Positions 7,195-16,364 of a DNA stretch of 34,792 nucleotides are shown here, one piece after another. The stretch is from Pedosphaera sp. (GTDB taxonomy: Bacteria > Verrucomicrobiota > Verrucomicrobiia > Limisphaerales > UBA9464): positions 1-34,792 of the forward strand of contig SIAZ01000001.1 of assembly GCA_009695405.1 (NCBI GenBank), given 5' to 3'. The position numbers were made by a program, and so were the translations under genes. The notes beneath the pieces were generated by a model. It worked only from the letters and a program-made list of their open reading frames with translations, had not been told where the DNA came from and did not search any database. Within the stretch, counting starts at the first letter, position 1. Every line of letters begins with the position of its first letter.

Positions 7195-9375
7195 AGATAA
7201 ACCGGCATAATAGTTTCGGCCATAAGCCGGATCAATTCCATCGCCCCGAATTCGAGCGTAGTAGAGTTCATCAAAGAGATTATTGATTCCCGCCATAAAT
7301 CGGAGGCGATCACGCCACAAGACGATTTCAGTGGTTAAATCCCAAGTAGAATAAGCCGGGATCAGACGCTCTGGATTCTCATCGTCGGTGGCGAAATGGT
7401 CGGCCATAAAGGTGCCTAAAAAGGCGACTTTAACTCGGTCTTGCCACCGATAAATAACCCCAGATCGAACTAGATGGCTCGGAGCAAATTGAGGCACCTT
7501 ACCATCAGAGGTTCCTCCTCGAAGGGTGGCGTCTAACAAGGTAATGTTTCCGAAAAGAGAGAAGGAACCCCATTGCCCAACGGCATCCGTTCCCCGAAGG
7601 GCATTGGACACTCCCACCACGTCGACTTGAACAGCACCGTCCCATCCTTGATTGACGGTGCGCCCGACATTCCGAAGGGTCGTTACATTGCCGCTGGTAA
7701 CGGCACCGCCAAATTTATTATCTAAATCCACTCGAAAAAGGCTCGAATCCCAAGTGATCCATGTCTTTGAATTCCCACGAAAACCAACCTCATAAGTCAG
7801 TCCTTTGATTGGCTTGATATCTCCTTCTAAAACCGTTCCCGAGGTGGGCACTATTAATGCTTCACCAAAAATAGCGGTACGATAGCTATGCGAAACATTC
7901 CCATAAAACTGAATCTGAGGTCGGACCTCATAGGCTAGCCCAACTCCCATGAGGGGTTGGAGGTCAGTACGATTTTTGGTGCCTTTAGTAAGGGCGTCAC
8001 CTGTGGCTAAACTATAGTTTTGCAGGCTCAAATCCTGATGAATCGTTTCTAACCGGAAACTAGGGGTGATCGACCAACGCCCTAGGGTAAACTTGTTCTC
8101 TAAAAAGAGCGCGCCATAGAGTAATTCTCTTTGGGAATCTTTATAGACAAGTCCCTCATCCGCCCATGCAGAGGATCCCCTACGGTCTGTGCGAGGACTG
8201 TCCATTCGGTAAAACTGGACTCCTGCCGCTAAAGAATGAGTCTCGCCGAGGGCCTCCCAGTCGTGTCGAAGCCTAGGTTCTATGCCAAAAGAATAAAATT
8301 CCTGACGCTCAATGTCATTCGATGCAGCGGCACCACCCGAAGGTCGCACCCCAAACCCACCGCCCCGCTGCCGTTTACTCAACCGATCATAGTAGCCGCC
8401 CCAACTTTTGAGGCTCAAAAATGTCCGTTCATCGAAGTCTAACTGGTACTCAACCGACGGAATATAGCGACGCATTTGGAACCGATCGTACTGCTTAGAG
8501 GATTGAGACCGATCCTCCCGATAATTTACGGCCAAGGGGCCTGTCCCTAAACTCAATCCGCCCGGTTCTCCGTGGCTTTCTTCATAAGCGTCTAATCCCA
8601 AAGTCCAACGACTCTCTTTCGCTCCATCCAACACCCACTTAAAATGACCGCCGTCGATCTGATAATCACTGTTAGCCGCACGGAAGCCATCTGATTGACG
8701 ATGATTAAAGTAGCCGAGATACCCCGATCGACCAGATGTTCCATCGACGGCTGTGTAGGTCGAGTAAAGGTTATCGGAGCCAAAAACATGCTGAGTTCGC
8801 CCTCCAAAAGCACGGTCAGTGCGAGGCTGATGGGTCACATAATTAAGGGCACCCGCGGGCTGAGGTCCGTACATCAATGCCCCACCGCCACGAATAAATT
8901 CCAGATGATCTACCCCCTCCAATGGCGGCGTAAAATAAGCTTCGGGATACCCAAAGGGATCGGCATGTATTGGAATACCATCCTTCAATACTTGGAGAAA
9001 CTGTGCACGGTTAGGATCCCCGATCCCTCGATAACCCAAACTTACCAAAGGCGTAGTTTCCTCAGCAAACAAAAGCCCAGGAGTCAAGGCCAAGGCCTGA
9101 CGGTAGTTATTGGCTTGAACTTGTGGCACGGCATCCAAATCAATCACCGACGTCCTCTTGCCAGCGAAAATCCTTTCTCGATCGACATCCGGTAAAAAGG
9201 GGGGCGTCACACCTGCATTGGCTTCGGGATCGCCAATAATCACTTGGCGTTCCACTCTGATTCCAGTCGCTCGATCCGTCGATTCAACCTCTTCAACCGC
9301 CCAAGCTGTTGTTCCACGCCAATCCGCTGCAACCGCTGCGAGCAATCCAACCCAATATAAGGAGCTTCTTTTCAT
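7183..9375 (-). CDS. TonB-dependent receptor, FecA-like siderophore/iron type
   Basis: This 730-residue outer-membrane receptor would import a ferric siderophore or other chelate using TonB energy. Residues 1-26 form a signal peptide ending AWA. A plug domain follows (about 65-185) with the QALALTPGLLFAEE, LGYRGIGDPNRAQF, LKDGIPIHADPFGYP and LEFIRGGGALMYGPQPAGALNY blocks seen in Fe(III)-dicitrate-type receptors. The rest is an alternating-aromatic beta-barrel ending in NLFDELYYARIRG and a terminal phenylalanine, as needed for BAM recognition. No TonB, ExbBD, FecIR pair or Fur box was seen nearby, so the ligand is unknown. A short GACCG/CGGTC hairpin lies in its leader at 9409-9422. Confidence 0.92.
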   Translation of the reverse strand: MKRSSLYWVGLLAAVAADWRGTTAWAVEEVESTDRATGIRVERQVIIGDPEANAGVTPPFLPDVDRERIFAGKRTSVIDLDAVPQVQANNYRQALALTPGLLFAEETTPLVSLGYRGIGDPNRAQFLQVLKDGIPIHADPFGYPEAYFTPPLEGVDHLEFIRGGGALMYGPQPAGALNYVTHQPRTDRAFGGRTQHVFGSDNLYSTYTAVDGTSGRSGYLGYFNHRQSDGFRAANSDYQIDGGHFKWVLDGAKESRWTLGLDAYEESHGEPGGLSLGTGPLAVNYREDRSQSSKQYDRFQMRRYIPSVEYQLDFDERTFLSLKSWGGYYDRLSKRQRGGGFGVRPSGGAAASNDIERQEFYSFGIEPRLRHDWEALGETHSLAAGVQFYRMDSPRTDRRGSSAWADEGLVYKDSQRELLYGALFLENKFTLGRWSITPSFRLETIHQDLSLQNYSLATGDALTKGTKNRTDLQPLMGVGLAYEVRPQIQFYGNVSHSYRTAIFGEALIVPTSGTVLEGDIKPIKGLTYEVGFRGNSKTWITWDSSLFRVDLDNKFGGAVTSGNVTTLRNVGRTVNQGWDGAVQVDVVGVSNALRGTDAVGQWGSFSLFGNITLLDATLRGGTSDGKVPQFAPSHLVRSGVIYRWQDRVKVAFLGTFMADHFATDDENPERLIPAYSTWDLTTEIVLWRDRLRFMAGINNLFDELYYARIRGDGIDPAYGRNYYAGLSLEF

Positions 9376-9513
9376 TTCGTCGGTACACCTTAAAAGAGAT
9401 TAGAGAAAGACCGCTCACGGTCCTTTGCGGAAAACTAACGGCTCGTTGCCTATCAAACTCCCCCGTCACTCTTGCCCCAATCACCCTCTCCACCTCACTA
9501 TCTTCACAGATAT

Positions 9514-10659
9514 ATGAAGCGCGTCGTCCTGCTGGGGAGCACGGGATCCATCGGCACCAACACTCTTAAGGTGGTAGAAGATCATCCTACTTTACTACAA
9601 CTCGTCGGCCTCGCCGCAGGGGCTAATGCTCAACTTCTTATTGAGCAATCTCGAAAACATCAACCCCGTGTAGTCTCAATTCAAGACGTCACAAAGCTAC
9701 CGGAAATCCAAGAGGCTTTAGGAACTCGTTGCCTCGTTATGACCGGGCCAGAAGGGCTAATTCGCCTCGCCACCTTACCTGAAGCCGACATCGTGCTGAT
9801 TGCTATCGTGGGTATCGCTGGACTCGAACCGGCATTGGCCGCCATTCGTGCCGGTAAGGATATCGCGGTGGCCTCCAAGGAAATTCTAGTTATGGCTGGC
9901 GAAATCGTGATGCGTGAAGCGCGCGCCCATGAAGTCAAGGTGCTAGCGGTGGATAGCGAACACTCTGCCATCTTCCAATGTCTGGATGGAAAGAAGCCCT
10001 GTTCGGTGCGCAACTTATGGCTAACTGCGTCAGGCGGCCCCTTTCGCGATGCGACAAAATGGCCCGCAGACTCTCTACCCACGGTTACCCTCGCGCAGGC
10101 TCTCAAACACCCTTCATGGACCATGGGCCGAAAAATCACCATTGATTCGGCAACTCTTTTCAACAAGGGCCTAGAAATGATCGAAGCAAGATGGCTCTTC
10201 GATATAGAAATGCCATGCGTCCAAGTGGTGGTTCATCCACAAAGTATTGTCCATTCGATGGTCGAATTTATCGACGGTTCGATGATCGCTCAACTCTCTA
10301 CCCCAGATATGTGCCTACCTATCCAATACGCTTTACTCTATCCGGAACGGGTTGGATGCGACCGTGTACAAACGAATCTCGCCCGAATTGGCCATTTAAC
10401 CTTTGAAGAACCCGATACCGACCGCTTTCCATCTCTCAATCTAGCTCGGCGAGCTGGTGAAATCGGGGGGACTTTGCCCGCAGTATTGAACGCCGCAAAC
10501 GAAGTAGCCGTGGAGCTTTTTTTTCAGGGGCGACTCGAATTTACTGGGATCACTGAACTCACCACCCGAGTTATGAAGGCCCATTCCGTGGTGACTTCAC
10601 CAAATTTGAGTCAGATTCTTGCAGCAGACCAATGGGCTCGAAACGAAGCCAGTCGATGA
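9514..10659 (+). CDS. dxr: 1-deoxy-D-xylulose 5-phosphate reductoisomerase
   Basis: Dxr converts DXP to MEP with NADPH, the committed step of non-mevalonate isoprenoid synthesis. GSTGSIGTNTL at residues 8-18 binds NADPH. The catalytic/metal region includes ASKEILVMAGE, AVDSEHSAIFQCL, LTASGGPFRD and HPSWTMGRKITIDSATLFNKG, and the flexible-loop region VVHPQSIVHSMVEF is present. ATG 9514 was chosen because the core starts two residues later; an upstream TTG at 9472 adds only non-homologous residues. The product of 381 residues is normal. In many bacteria rseP and cdsA follow dxr, but here an intergenic gap and the cell-shape block follow. Confidence 0.96.
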   Translation: MKRVVLLGSTGSIGTNTLKVVEDHPTLLQLVGLAAGANAQLLIEQSRKHQPRVVSIQDVTKLPEIQEALGTRCLVMTGPEGLIRLATLPEADIVLIAIVGIAGLEPALAAIRAGKDIAVASKEILVMAGEIVMREARAHEVKVLAVDSEHSAIFQCLDGKKPCSVRNLWLTASGGPFRDATKWPADSLPTVTLAQALKHPSWTMGRKITIDSATLFNKGLEMIEARWLFDIEMPCVQVVVHPQSIVHSMVEFIDGSMIAQLSTPDMCLPIQYALLYPERVGCDRVQTNLARIGHLTFEEPDTDRFPSLNLARRAGEIGGTLPAVLNAANEVAVELFFQGRLEFTGITELTTRVMKAHSVVTSPNLSQILAADQWARNEASR

Positions 10660-10772
10660 GTATGAGACGAAGTAAATTCAATCGAATCTGCCACGCAGGC
10701 TCGAATCAGGACCCATTTCAGTCCCTAGATAAAAATAATTGCCTCATTCTTTCCAGTTATGAGACCGCATCG

Positions 10773-10802
10773 TTGACAGATGTCTCTACACCCCTCTAGC
10801 CT
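10773..10802 (+). promoter_or_regulatory. Candidate promoter for the cell-shape gene block
   Basis: A perfect TTGACA (10773-10778) is followed after 18 bases by TAGCCT (10797-10802), about 24 bases before the ATG of the coiled-coil protein gene. The -10 match is weak, so this is a plausible but unproven sigma-70-type promoter. Confidence 0.35.
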
Positions 10803-10825
10803 TAGCGCAGTTAACACTTTTTGCC

Positions 10826-11578
10826 ATGTACCGAGTCGCCCTCATTCTCGCCGCTCTGGCGACCGCCGGAAGCCTTGTCATCAGCTTCATGGTCACCAAA
10901 CCCAAAATCGAAACTTTGGTTGGGGACAACGCCGAACTGACGACCAACCTTGCAGCGGCTAACACCGCCAAGGATGAGTCAGAAAAGAAAGCGAAAGAGC
11001 AAAAGCTCCTCGCAGAAAAATCAGCAAGTAAGCTGATCACCACCGAGAAAAAACTTGAAGAAGCCAGCCAACTTGCTGAACAACAACTCGCTCGGGCCAA
11101 TAAGTATTTCGCTGATTTAAACAAAACCACCGCTGACAAAAATGCGGCCCAAGAAGAATTAGCCCGCTGGAGTGCGCTCCGCATCCAACCGAACCAAGTC
11201 ATTGTTCTCCAACAAGACCTCAAGAGGGTGGGCCAAGAAAAAACGGCGCTTATTGATCAAGAGAAGATCCTGATGCGTTCTGTGGCAAACCTCCGTAACA
11301 AATTGTCTAAATACGAAGACGACACTCAGTTGGTAGAAATGCCCGGCTTGAAGGGGCAGGTTCTTTCAATTGATCCCAAGTGGGATTTCGCCATTCTCAA
11401 TGTCGGTTCCAAACAGGGAGCTAAGGAAGGCGGACAAGTTCTAGTTCGTCGTGGCGACAAATTGGTCGGCAAACTAAGAATCATTAGCGTCGAAGAAGGT
11501 CGCTCAGTTGCCAATATTCTTTCAGGTTGGAAACAAGGTAATGCCTCCGTTGCTGAGGGTGATGCTATTCTTTATTAA
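10826..11578 (+). CDS. Membrane-anchored coiled-coil protein with MreC-like C-terminal domain
   Basis: The 250-residue protein has one N-terminal membrane helix (about residues 4-23). A long alanine/lysine/glutamate-rich coiled coil covers about 30-165. A compact C-terminal domain (about 170-250) contains GQVLSIDPKWDFAILNVGSK, LVRRGDKLVGKLRII and ANIL segments. That domain's beta-strand and glycine pattern resembles the repeated barrel of MreC (compare LGSRDGIKPNQVVVTADGLVG in the true mreC at 12964), and the TM-coiled coil-barrel order is also MreC-like. It lies upstream of the lipoprotein and mreB genes on the same strand. I infer an envelope scaffold role, possibly with the elongasome. No family name is certain. 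Confidence 0.7.
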   Translation: MYRVALILAALATAGSLVISFMVTKPKIETLVGDNAELTTNLAAANTAKDESEKKAKEQKLLAEKSASKLITTEKKLEEASQLAEQQLARANKYFADLNKTTADKNAAQEELARWSALRIQPNQVIVLQQDLKRVGQEKTALIDQEKILMRSVANLRNKLSKYEDDTQLVEMPGLKGQVLSIDPKWDFAILNVGSKQGAKEGGQVLVRRGDKLVGKLRIISVEEGRSVANILSGWKQGNASVAEGDAILY

Positions 11579-11599
11579 GTGGTGGGGGAACATCTCTTC

Positions 11600-11767
11600 A
11601 TGAAGCGCCTTCTTCGTAACTCTCTCGCATCACTTTCGATTTTTGCACTGGTTAGTTTTTTAATTGGTTGCAGAACTGAAGATGAGTTGAATGTAGGAGG
11701 GCGGCCTTGGAATACTCCAAAGTCTTGGGAAGGTGGGCTTCCGTCCTCTATGACCGAAGGTCGTTAA
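11600..11767 (+). CDS. Small lipoprotein (55 aa)
   Basis: From ATG 11600 the product starts MKRLLRNSLASLSIFALVSF and continues to a lipobox LIGC, so the mature lipidated peptide would be only about 31 residues. That mature part is rich in Trp, Pro and Gly (RPWNTPKSWEGGLPSSM). A GTG at 11579, adjoining the previous stop, is an alternative start but would delay the signal. It lies 21 bases after the coiled-coil gene and about 130 bases before mreB, suggesting co-expression with cell-shape genes. I recognise the class (lipoprotein) but not the family. Confidence 0.72.
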   Translation: MKRLLRNSLASLSIFALVSFLIGCRTEDELNVGGRPWNTPKSWEGGLPSSMTEGR

Positions 11768-11896
11768 TTATCTACCTTAGCTCAGCAGCAGGAAAATTAA
11801 GAAGATCTGGTCTTGTTTATCCTCGCTCTCAGGTTATTAGCTTGACCTGATAGCACCTAGGAAAACACCATACCCAATCTCTCGTCGGTGCTTGCC

Positions 11897-12925
11897 ATGA
11901 TCGCTCAACTCAAAGGCCTTTTCTCCAACGATATCGGGATCGATTTGGGAACAGCCAATTCGCTCGTCTACGTTCGGGATCAAGGCATCGTTCTGCGCGA
12001 ACCTTCAGTGGTCGCCATTCAGGCTGGGACAACCAATGTCCTCGCTGTCGGAGAAGAAGCAAAACGAATGCTGGGTCGCACGCCCGGTAACATCGTAGCG
12101 ATCCGGCCAATGAAAGACGGCGTTATCGCCGACTTCGAAATCACTGAGGCAATGCTCCGGCACTTCATTCAAAAAGTGCATCACCGGAAGCTAATCGCCC
12201 CGCGGGTGGTGGTAGCAGTTCCCTCCGGAATTACTGAAGTTGAGAAACGGGCTGTCAAAGATTCTGCAACCCACGCCGGAGCGCGTGAGGTCTATCTCAT
12301 CGAACAACCCATGGCTTCGGCAATCGGTGTGGGACTCCCTGTTCATGAACCTGCCGGCAATATGATTGTCGACATCGGCGGCGGTACTTGCGAGATCGCG
12401 ATCATCTCGCTGGCCGGCATCGTCTTCAGCCGCAGTGTGCGGGTGGGCGGCGATGAATTCGACGAAACGATCGTCGCGCATATAAAGCGCGCACACAATT
12501 TGATGATCGGCGAACGTACTGCCGAGGAGATTAAGATTCGTATAGGCTCCGCTTACCCGCTGGACCAGGAATTAACCATGGAGGTGAAGGGCCGCGACTT
12601 GAGCGCCGGACTTCCCAAAACGGTGCTTATCCGGTCTGAAGAAGTTCGCGCCGCCTTACACGAACCGCTTTCGAGCATTTTAGAATCCATCCGGATTACC
12701 TTAGAGCGCTGCCCCCCTGAACTTTCTGCCGATTTGGTGGATCGAGGCATTATGATGGCTGGTGGAGGCGCACTGTTGCGCAACATCGACCGTATGGTAG
12801 CTCGAGAAACCGGCTTGCCTGTTCATATCGCTGATGATCCGCTGAGCGCGGTAGCGACTGGGACAGGACGCGTCTTGCAGGAATTATCCTTCTTGCGCCG
12901 CGTTGCTTCTTCGAGTTCATCCTGA
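11897..12925 (+). CDS. mreB: Rod shape-determining protein MreB (actin-like)
   Basis: MreB polymerises along the inner membrane and organises the lateral-wall synthesis complex. The phosphate-1 loop IGIDLGTANSLVY is near residues 13-25, followed by GEEAKRMLGRTPGNI, the MASAIGVGLP region, the phosphate-2 loop MIVDIGGGTCEIAIISL and the adenosine motif GGGALLRNID. ATG 11897 gives 342 residues, the usual size; GTG 11888 would add three. No clear Shine-Dalgarno is seen. A TTGACC at 11842 could be part of an internal promoter, but its -10 is poor. mreC starts 38 bases downstream. Confidence 0.97.
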   Translation: MIAQLKGLFSNDIGIDLGTANSLVYVRDQGIVLREPSVVAIQAGTTNVLAVGEEAKRMLGRTPGNIVAIRPMKDGVIADFEITEAMLRHFIQKVHHRKLIAPRVVVAVPSGITEVEKRAVKDSATHAGAREVYLIEQPMASAIGVGLPVHEPAGNMIVDIGGGTCEIAIISLAGIVFSRSVRVGGDEFDETIVAHIKRAHNLMIGERTAEEIKIRIGSAYPLDQELTMEVKGRDLSAGLPKTVLIRSEEVRAALHEPLSSILESIRITLERCPPELSADLVDRGIMMAGGGALLRNIDRMVARETGLPVHIADDPLSAVATGTGRVLQELSFLRRVASSSSS

Positions 12926-12963
12926 TCTCCTCGCAATGCGTTCTCCCTCAGACGGGATCGAAC

Positions 12964-13770
12964 GTGCTAAAAAAACCCCATTACATCGCCATCGGGGGAG
13001 CTCTTCTCCTACTAATTACTTTGATGAATCTTCCCGCCTCAGTGGCTGGAAGATTCAAACGGGGGATTTCTGTGTCTTTTCTGCCCCTGTTTGGACTACG
13101 CTCTGGTGCCTCTTCCTTTCTAGATCGTGTTAGCTTTCAATTGATACCCCGATCCGCCCTGATTGATGAGCTTATTCGTACACAACGCGAAAACGCCGAT
13201 CTGCAATTAGCTCACCTTCAAAATAAGGAAATTTTAGCTGAAAATTTGCGACTCCGCTCCGCTCTAGCTTGGCCTTCACGTTCACCTCTAAAAAAACAAC
13301 TCGCCCAAGTCATTGGCCGAGACTCTTCAACTTGGTGGAGAACACTCCGAGTTGATCTCGGATCACGCGATGGCATCAAACCAAATCAAGTCGTGGTTAC
13401 CGCTGACGGACTTGTTGGTCGCATTAGCCAAGTTGGCCTGACTCATTCCGATGTCGCTTTAATCGGGAACGCCGAATGCGGTGTGGCTATCATCATCCAA
13501 AAATCTCGGGATCAAGGGATCATTAAATCTGGACAGGTGGTTGACGATACTAGCGGACAACTGGATGTCTCTTTTCTGCAAAATAGCCTCGAGGTTATGG
13601 CTGGAGATCTAGTGGTGACGAGCGGCTTAGGCGGTATCTTTCCCGCTGGTGTCACTGTCGGAGCCATTCTACATACCCGTGCTACTGAGGGCGGCTTATT
13701 CACCACTGCCCGACTCCGGTTGGCTGTACATCTGAATCGCCTAGAAGAAGTCTGGATTCTTTCGCCATGA
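12964..13770 (+). CDS. mreC: Rod shape-determining protein MreC
   Basis: MreC is the bitopic periplasmic scaffold that links MreB/MreD with PBP2 and RodA. The 268-residue protein has an N-terminal membrane helix (about 7-25) and a short coiled coil (about 65-100, DELIRTQRENADLQLAHLQN). Two MreC barrel segments follow: VIGRDSSTWWRTLRVDLGSR and QVVVTADGLVGRISQVG, with VTSGLGGIFPAGVTVGAI near the end. The start is GTG; there is no closer ATG in frame. Its stop overlaps the mreD start (ATGA), indicating translational coupling. Confidence 0.95.
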   Translation: MLKKPHYIAIGGALLLLITLMNLPASVAGRFKRGISVSFLPLFGLRSGASSFLDRVSFQLIPRSALIDELIRTQRENADLQLAHLQNKEILAENLRLRSALAWPSRSPLKKQLAQVIGRDSSTWWRTLRVDLGSRDGIKPNQVVVTADGLVGRISQVGLTHSDVALIGNAECGVAIIIQKSRDQGIIKSGQVVDDTSGQLDVSFLQNSLEVMAGDLVVTSGLGGIFPAGVTVGAILHTRATEGGLFTTARLRLAVHLNRLEEVWILSP

Positions 13771-14336
13771 TCTCCAGTCGACTTTCTCTCTTTCTTTTAT
13801 TTCTCGTCACTTGGCTAGCGATCTTCGCCCAAACCCAGTTCACTGGCTTTCGCGATACCTTCGCTATTCCTTTTTCCATCGTCCCAGCTCTTCTCGCTTA
13901 CACGGCTCTTACTCATGGCCTTGGTATCACAACCAGTCTTGCTCTCCTCTCCGGCCTTTGGATCGATTCACTCTCGATTTCTCCTATCGGAGTCTCTAGC
14001 GCTCCTCTTTTCCTCATCGCTTTTGGCCTCCAATTTCGTCGCCATCTCATCCTACGCGAACAGACTTATGCTCAGTTCTGGATTGGCTTTGCTGCCGGAT
14101 TCTTGGCTCACTTTCTTATCCTCATTCTCCTCTCCGTCGGCCCTATCGAACCGGTTGTCAATTGGTTCTCACTTTGGAAAATTAGTCTCCTCGGTTTTTT
14201 GAATGCTCTTGTTTGTCCCCTCGCTTTTGTTCTCTTTGATACTCTATCAAAGACCTTGAACTACCATCCTATTGCCTCCCTTAATTTTCGTGTGGACCGA
14301 GAAATGGTTCGAGGGCGACACTCTCGCAACCACTAA
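13767..14336 (+). CDS. mreD: Rod shape-determining protein MreD
   Basis: This 189-residue, very hydrophobic inner-membrane protein has about five predicted helices. It was identified mainly by position directly between mreC (4-base overlap) and the PBP2 gene, plus family-like segments GFRDTFAIPFSIVPALLAY and SLALLSGLWIDSLSISPIG, which match MreD's early helices. MreD sequence is poorly conserved, so context carries most of the weight. It stabilises the MreC-PBP2-RodA assembly. Confidence 0.9.
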   Translation: MISSRLSLFLLFLVTWLAIFAQTQFTGFRDTFAIPFSIVPALLAYTALTHGLGITTSLALLSGLWIDSLSISPIGVSSAPLFLIAFGLQFRRHLILREQTYAQFWIGFAAGFLAHFLILILLSVGPIEPVVNWFSLWKISLLGFLNALVCPLAFVLFDTLSKTLNYHPIASLNFRVDREMVRGRHSRNH

Positions 14337-14339
14337 CTA

Positions 14340-16364
14340 ATGCTCGTTTTCGACCCATTAAATCGAGGAGGAAAACCACTGCGAATTCTTGCAGTAGTGG
14401 TCGGGCTTGGTCTTTTGATCCTATTCGGAGGACTTGTTCGACTTCAAATTCTCAGCCGAGATCGCTTCCAACACTCTGTTCAAGCCCAAAGCTATAAGTC
14501 AGTTCGTGTTCCCGCTATTCGAGGGCGCATTCTCGATCGTAAGGGACGCGAATTAGCCGGTAACACGCCCCGATATCGGCTCGATGTTTATCTCGAAGAA
14601 CTTAGCTCTGATTTCTCCCTCGAATATAATCAACTCCGTCGCCAACTCCTTGCCACACGGGGGCCCGAAAGTGTCAACAGCCTCACTCTTTGGGAGCGAC
14701 TGACCAACCGCTTCCGCCGAAAAAATTCCAAAGCCCTTATTAGTTCGGTCGAAACCGAACAACTGTGGCGCCAAGCACGCTTCAATGTGGTCTCGAATGT
14801 CATCGCCCAGGTCTCAGATCGAGTTGGAATGTCACTCACACTCTCAGAATCAGAACTCCATCGCCACTGGGCCAATACCCGAGCCTTACCTCTCGCTATT
14901 ATTCGGAAACTAACCCCTAAACAAGTCGCGACCTTTTCCGAACAATCTTGGTCTATCCATGGCATTAGTGTCGAACTTCAACCCGTTCGGCACTACCCAC
15001 ATGGATCTCTTGCCGTTCACTTACTCGGTCATCTCGAGCGGGCGGATAATTATTCCACTACCGACGAAGAAACTTTTGACTATCGCTTGCGGGATTATTG
15101 GGGCGTGGCTGGATTGGAAAAAACTTTCGACACCCAGTTGCGTGGCACCGCTGGGGTCAAAAGTATCCTAGTCAATAGCGCCGGATATCGGGTCGGTGAA
15201 ACAACCACAACAGCCGCTATTCCTGGCCGCAATCTGATAACCACGCTCGACCTTGACATACAGATAGCGAGCGAAGTCGCTCTAGCTTCTGTGAGTGGCG
15301 ACGAACGAGGAGCGGTCGTTGTCCTCGATGTTCGCACTGGAGATATTCTTGCGGCGGCAAGTGCCCCCTCCTTTGACCCAACTGAGTGGATCGATGGGTT
15401 CAACCAAGCGCGCTGGACTAATTTCTACAATGTCCCGAAAAGAACACCCCTCCTCAATCGGATTACCGGCGGTGCCTATTCTCCAGGATCTACTTTCAAG
15501 ATTGTTACCTCGCTGGCTGCTCTCGAAAATGGGCTTAAACCCGACGCTCTCTTTAAAGTGGAGCCCGATTTAGCGCGCCCAAATAAGGGTGCCATTTTTG
15601 TCGGTCAACGCAAAATTGGCGATACCGCCCCACCCGGTGACTACAACTTCCGTCGGGCTTTCATTCGGTCATCCAATTCGTACTTCATCGATCAAGGGAT
15701 CTCTGTGGGATTTAGTAATCTTCTCTCGACGGCTCGGCGCTTTCACTTCGGCGAACCCACGGGAATTCCCATTCCCTCCGATGAAGATCGTTCCGCTTGG
15801 ATGCCAACCCCCGAGGAAGCTCGTCTCGGCAAATGGTCTGAGGGCCGTCTTGCTAATTTTAGTATCGGTCAGGAAGTTACTGTCACCCCCCTTCAACTGA
15901 CCCTCATGGTCGCTGCCGTTGCCAATGGTGGCACTCTTTACTACCCAAGACTCATCGACCGTACAGAGGCGTCTAATCCTCTTGCAGAAACCAAGATTCA
16001 ACAGATTCGCCCTAGTCAAGTACGCAGCCATCTCGGCGCACGATCCAATCACCTCCTTCAAATTCGCGAAGCTATGCGCGATGATGTCCTCGATAACGAA
16101 GGCACAGGCAAAGATGCGCGAGTCCTCGACTACGAGGTCTGCGGCAAAACGGGTACCGCAGAAATTAAATCTAATGGCATTAAAGATAAGGTGACTTGGT
16201 TTGCCAGTTTCGCACCCTATGACGATCCGCGTTATGCTGTGGTAGTTATGGTCGAAAGCGGCAGTTCTGGCGGTAGTACTTGCGCCCCTGTCGCTCGACG
16301 GATTTACGAACACCTTCGCGATCGTGATCGTAACTCAGGCCCCCCTCTCGCCCTCACTCGATGA
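14340..16364 (+). CDS. mrdA: Penicillin-binding protein 2, elongasome transpeptidase
   Basis: PBP2 cross-links peptidoglycan during elongation with its partner RodA. The 674-residue protein has one N-terminal helix (about 14-34), a dimerisation/pedestal domain with RGRILDRKGRELAGN at about 61-75, and a C-terminal transpeptidase. Catalytic motifs are intact: SxxK as STFK at 384-387 (within GGAYSPGSTFKIVT), SxN as SSN at 444-446, and KTGTAE from 603. It starts three bases after the mreD stop and overlaps rodA by four bases. Compared with E. coli PBP2 (633 aa) it is slightly longer, mainly from an extra segment around residues 100-160. Confidence 0.95.
   Translation: MLVFDPLNRGGKPLRILAVVVGLGLLILFGGLVRLQILSRDRFQHSVQAQSYKSVRVPAIRGRILDRKGRELAGNTPRYRLDVYLEELSSDFSLEYNQLRRQLLATRGPESVNSLTLWERLTNRFRRKNSKALISSVETEQLWRQARFNVVSNVIAQVSDRVGMSLTLSESELHRHWANTRALPLAIIRKLTPKQVATFSEQSWSIHGISVELQPVRHYPHGSLAVHLLGHLERADNYSTTDEETFDYRLRDYWGVAGLEKTFDTQLRGTAGVKSILVNSAGYRVGETTTTAAIPGRNLITTLDLDIQIASEVALASVSGDERGAVVVLDVRTGDILAAASAPSFDPTEWIDGFNQARWTNFYNVPKRTPLLNRITGGAYSPGSTFKIVTSLAALENGLKPDALFKVEPDLARPNKGAIFVGQRKIGDTAPPGDYNFRRAFIRSSNSYFIDQGISVGFSNLLSTARRFHFGEPTGIPIPSDEDRSAWMPTPEEARLGKWSEGRLANFSIGQEVTVTPLQLTLMVAAVANGGTLYYPRLIDRTEASNPLAETKIQQIRPSQVRSHLGARSNHLLQIREAMRDDVLDNEGTGKDARVLDYEVCGKTGTAEIKSNGIKDKVTWFASFAPYDDPRYAVVVMVESGSSGGSTCAPVARRIYEHLRDRDRNSGPPLALTR

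Noticed and set aside
9472..9513. Earlier start for dxr
   Set aside because: It adds 14 non-homologous residues from a TTG; the conserved fold starts at ATG 9514.
11842..11876. TTGACC-based promoter in front of mreB
   Set aside because: The -10 candidates at permitted spacing are poor; it is only mentioned in the mreB entry.
15669..16313. 214-codon minus-strand ORF within the PBP2 gene
   Set aside because: It is antisense to the transpeptidase domain with all motifs intact on the plus strand, so it is a shadow.
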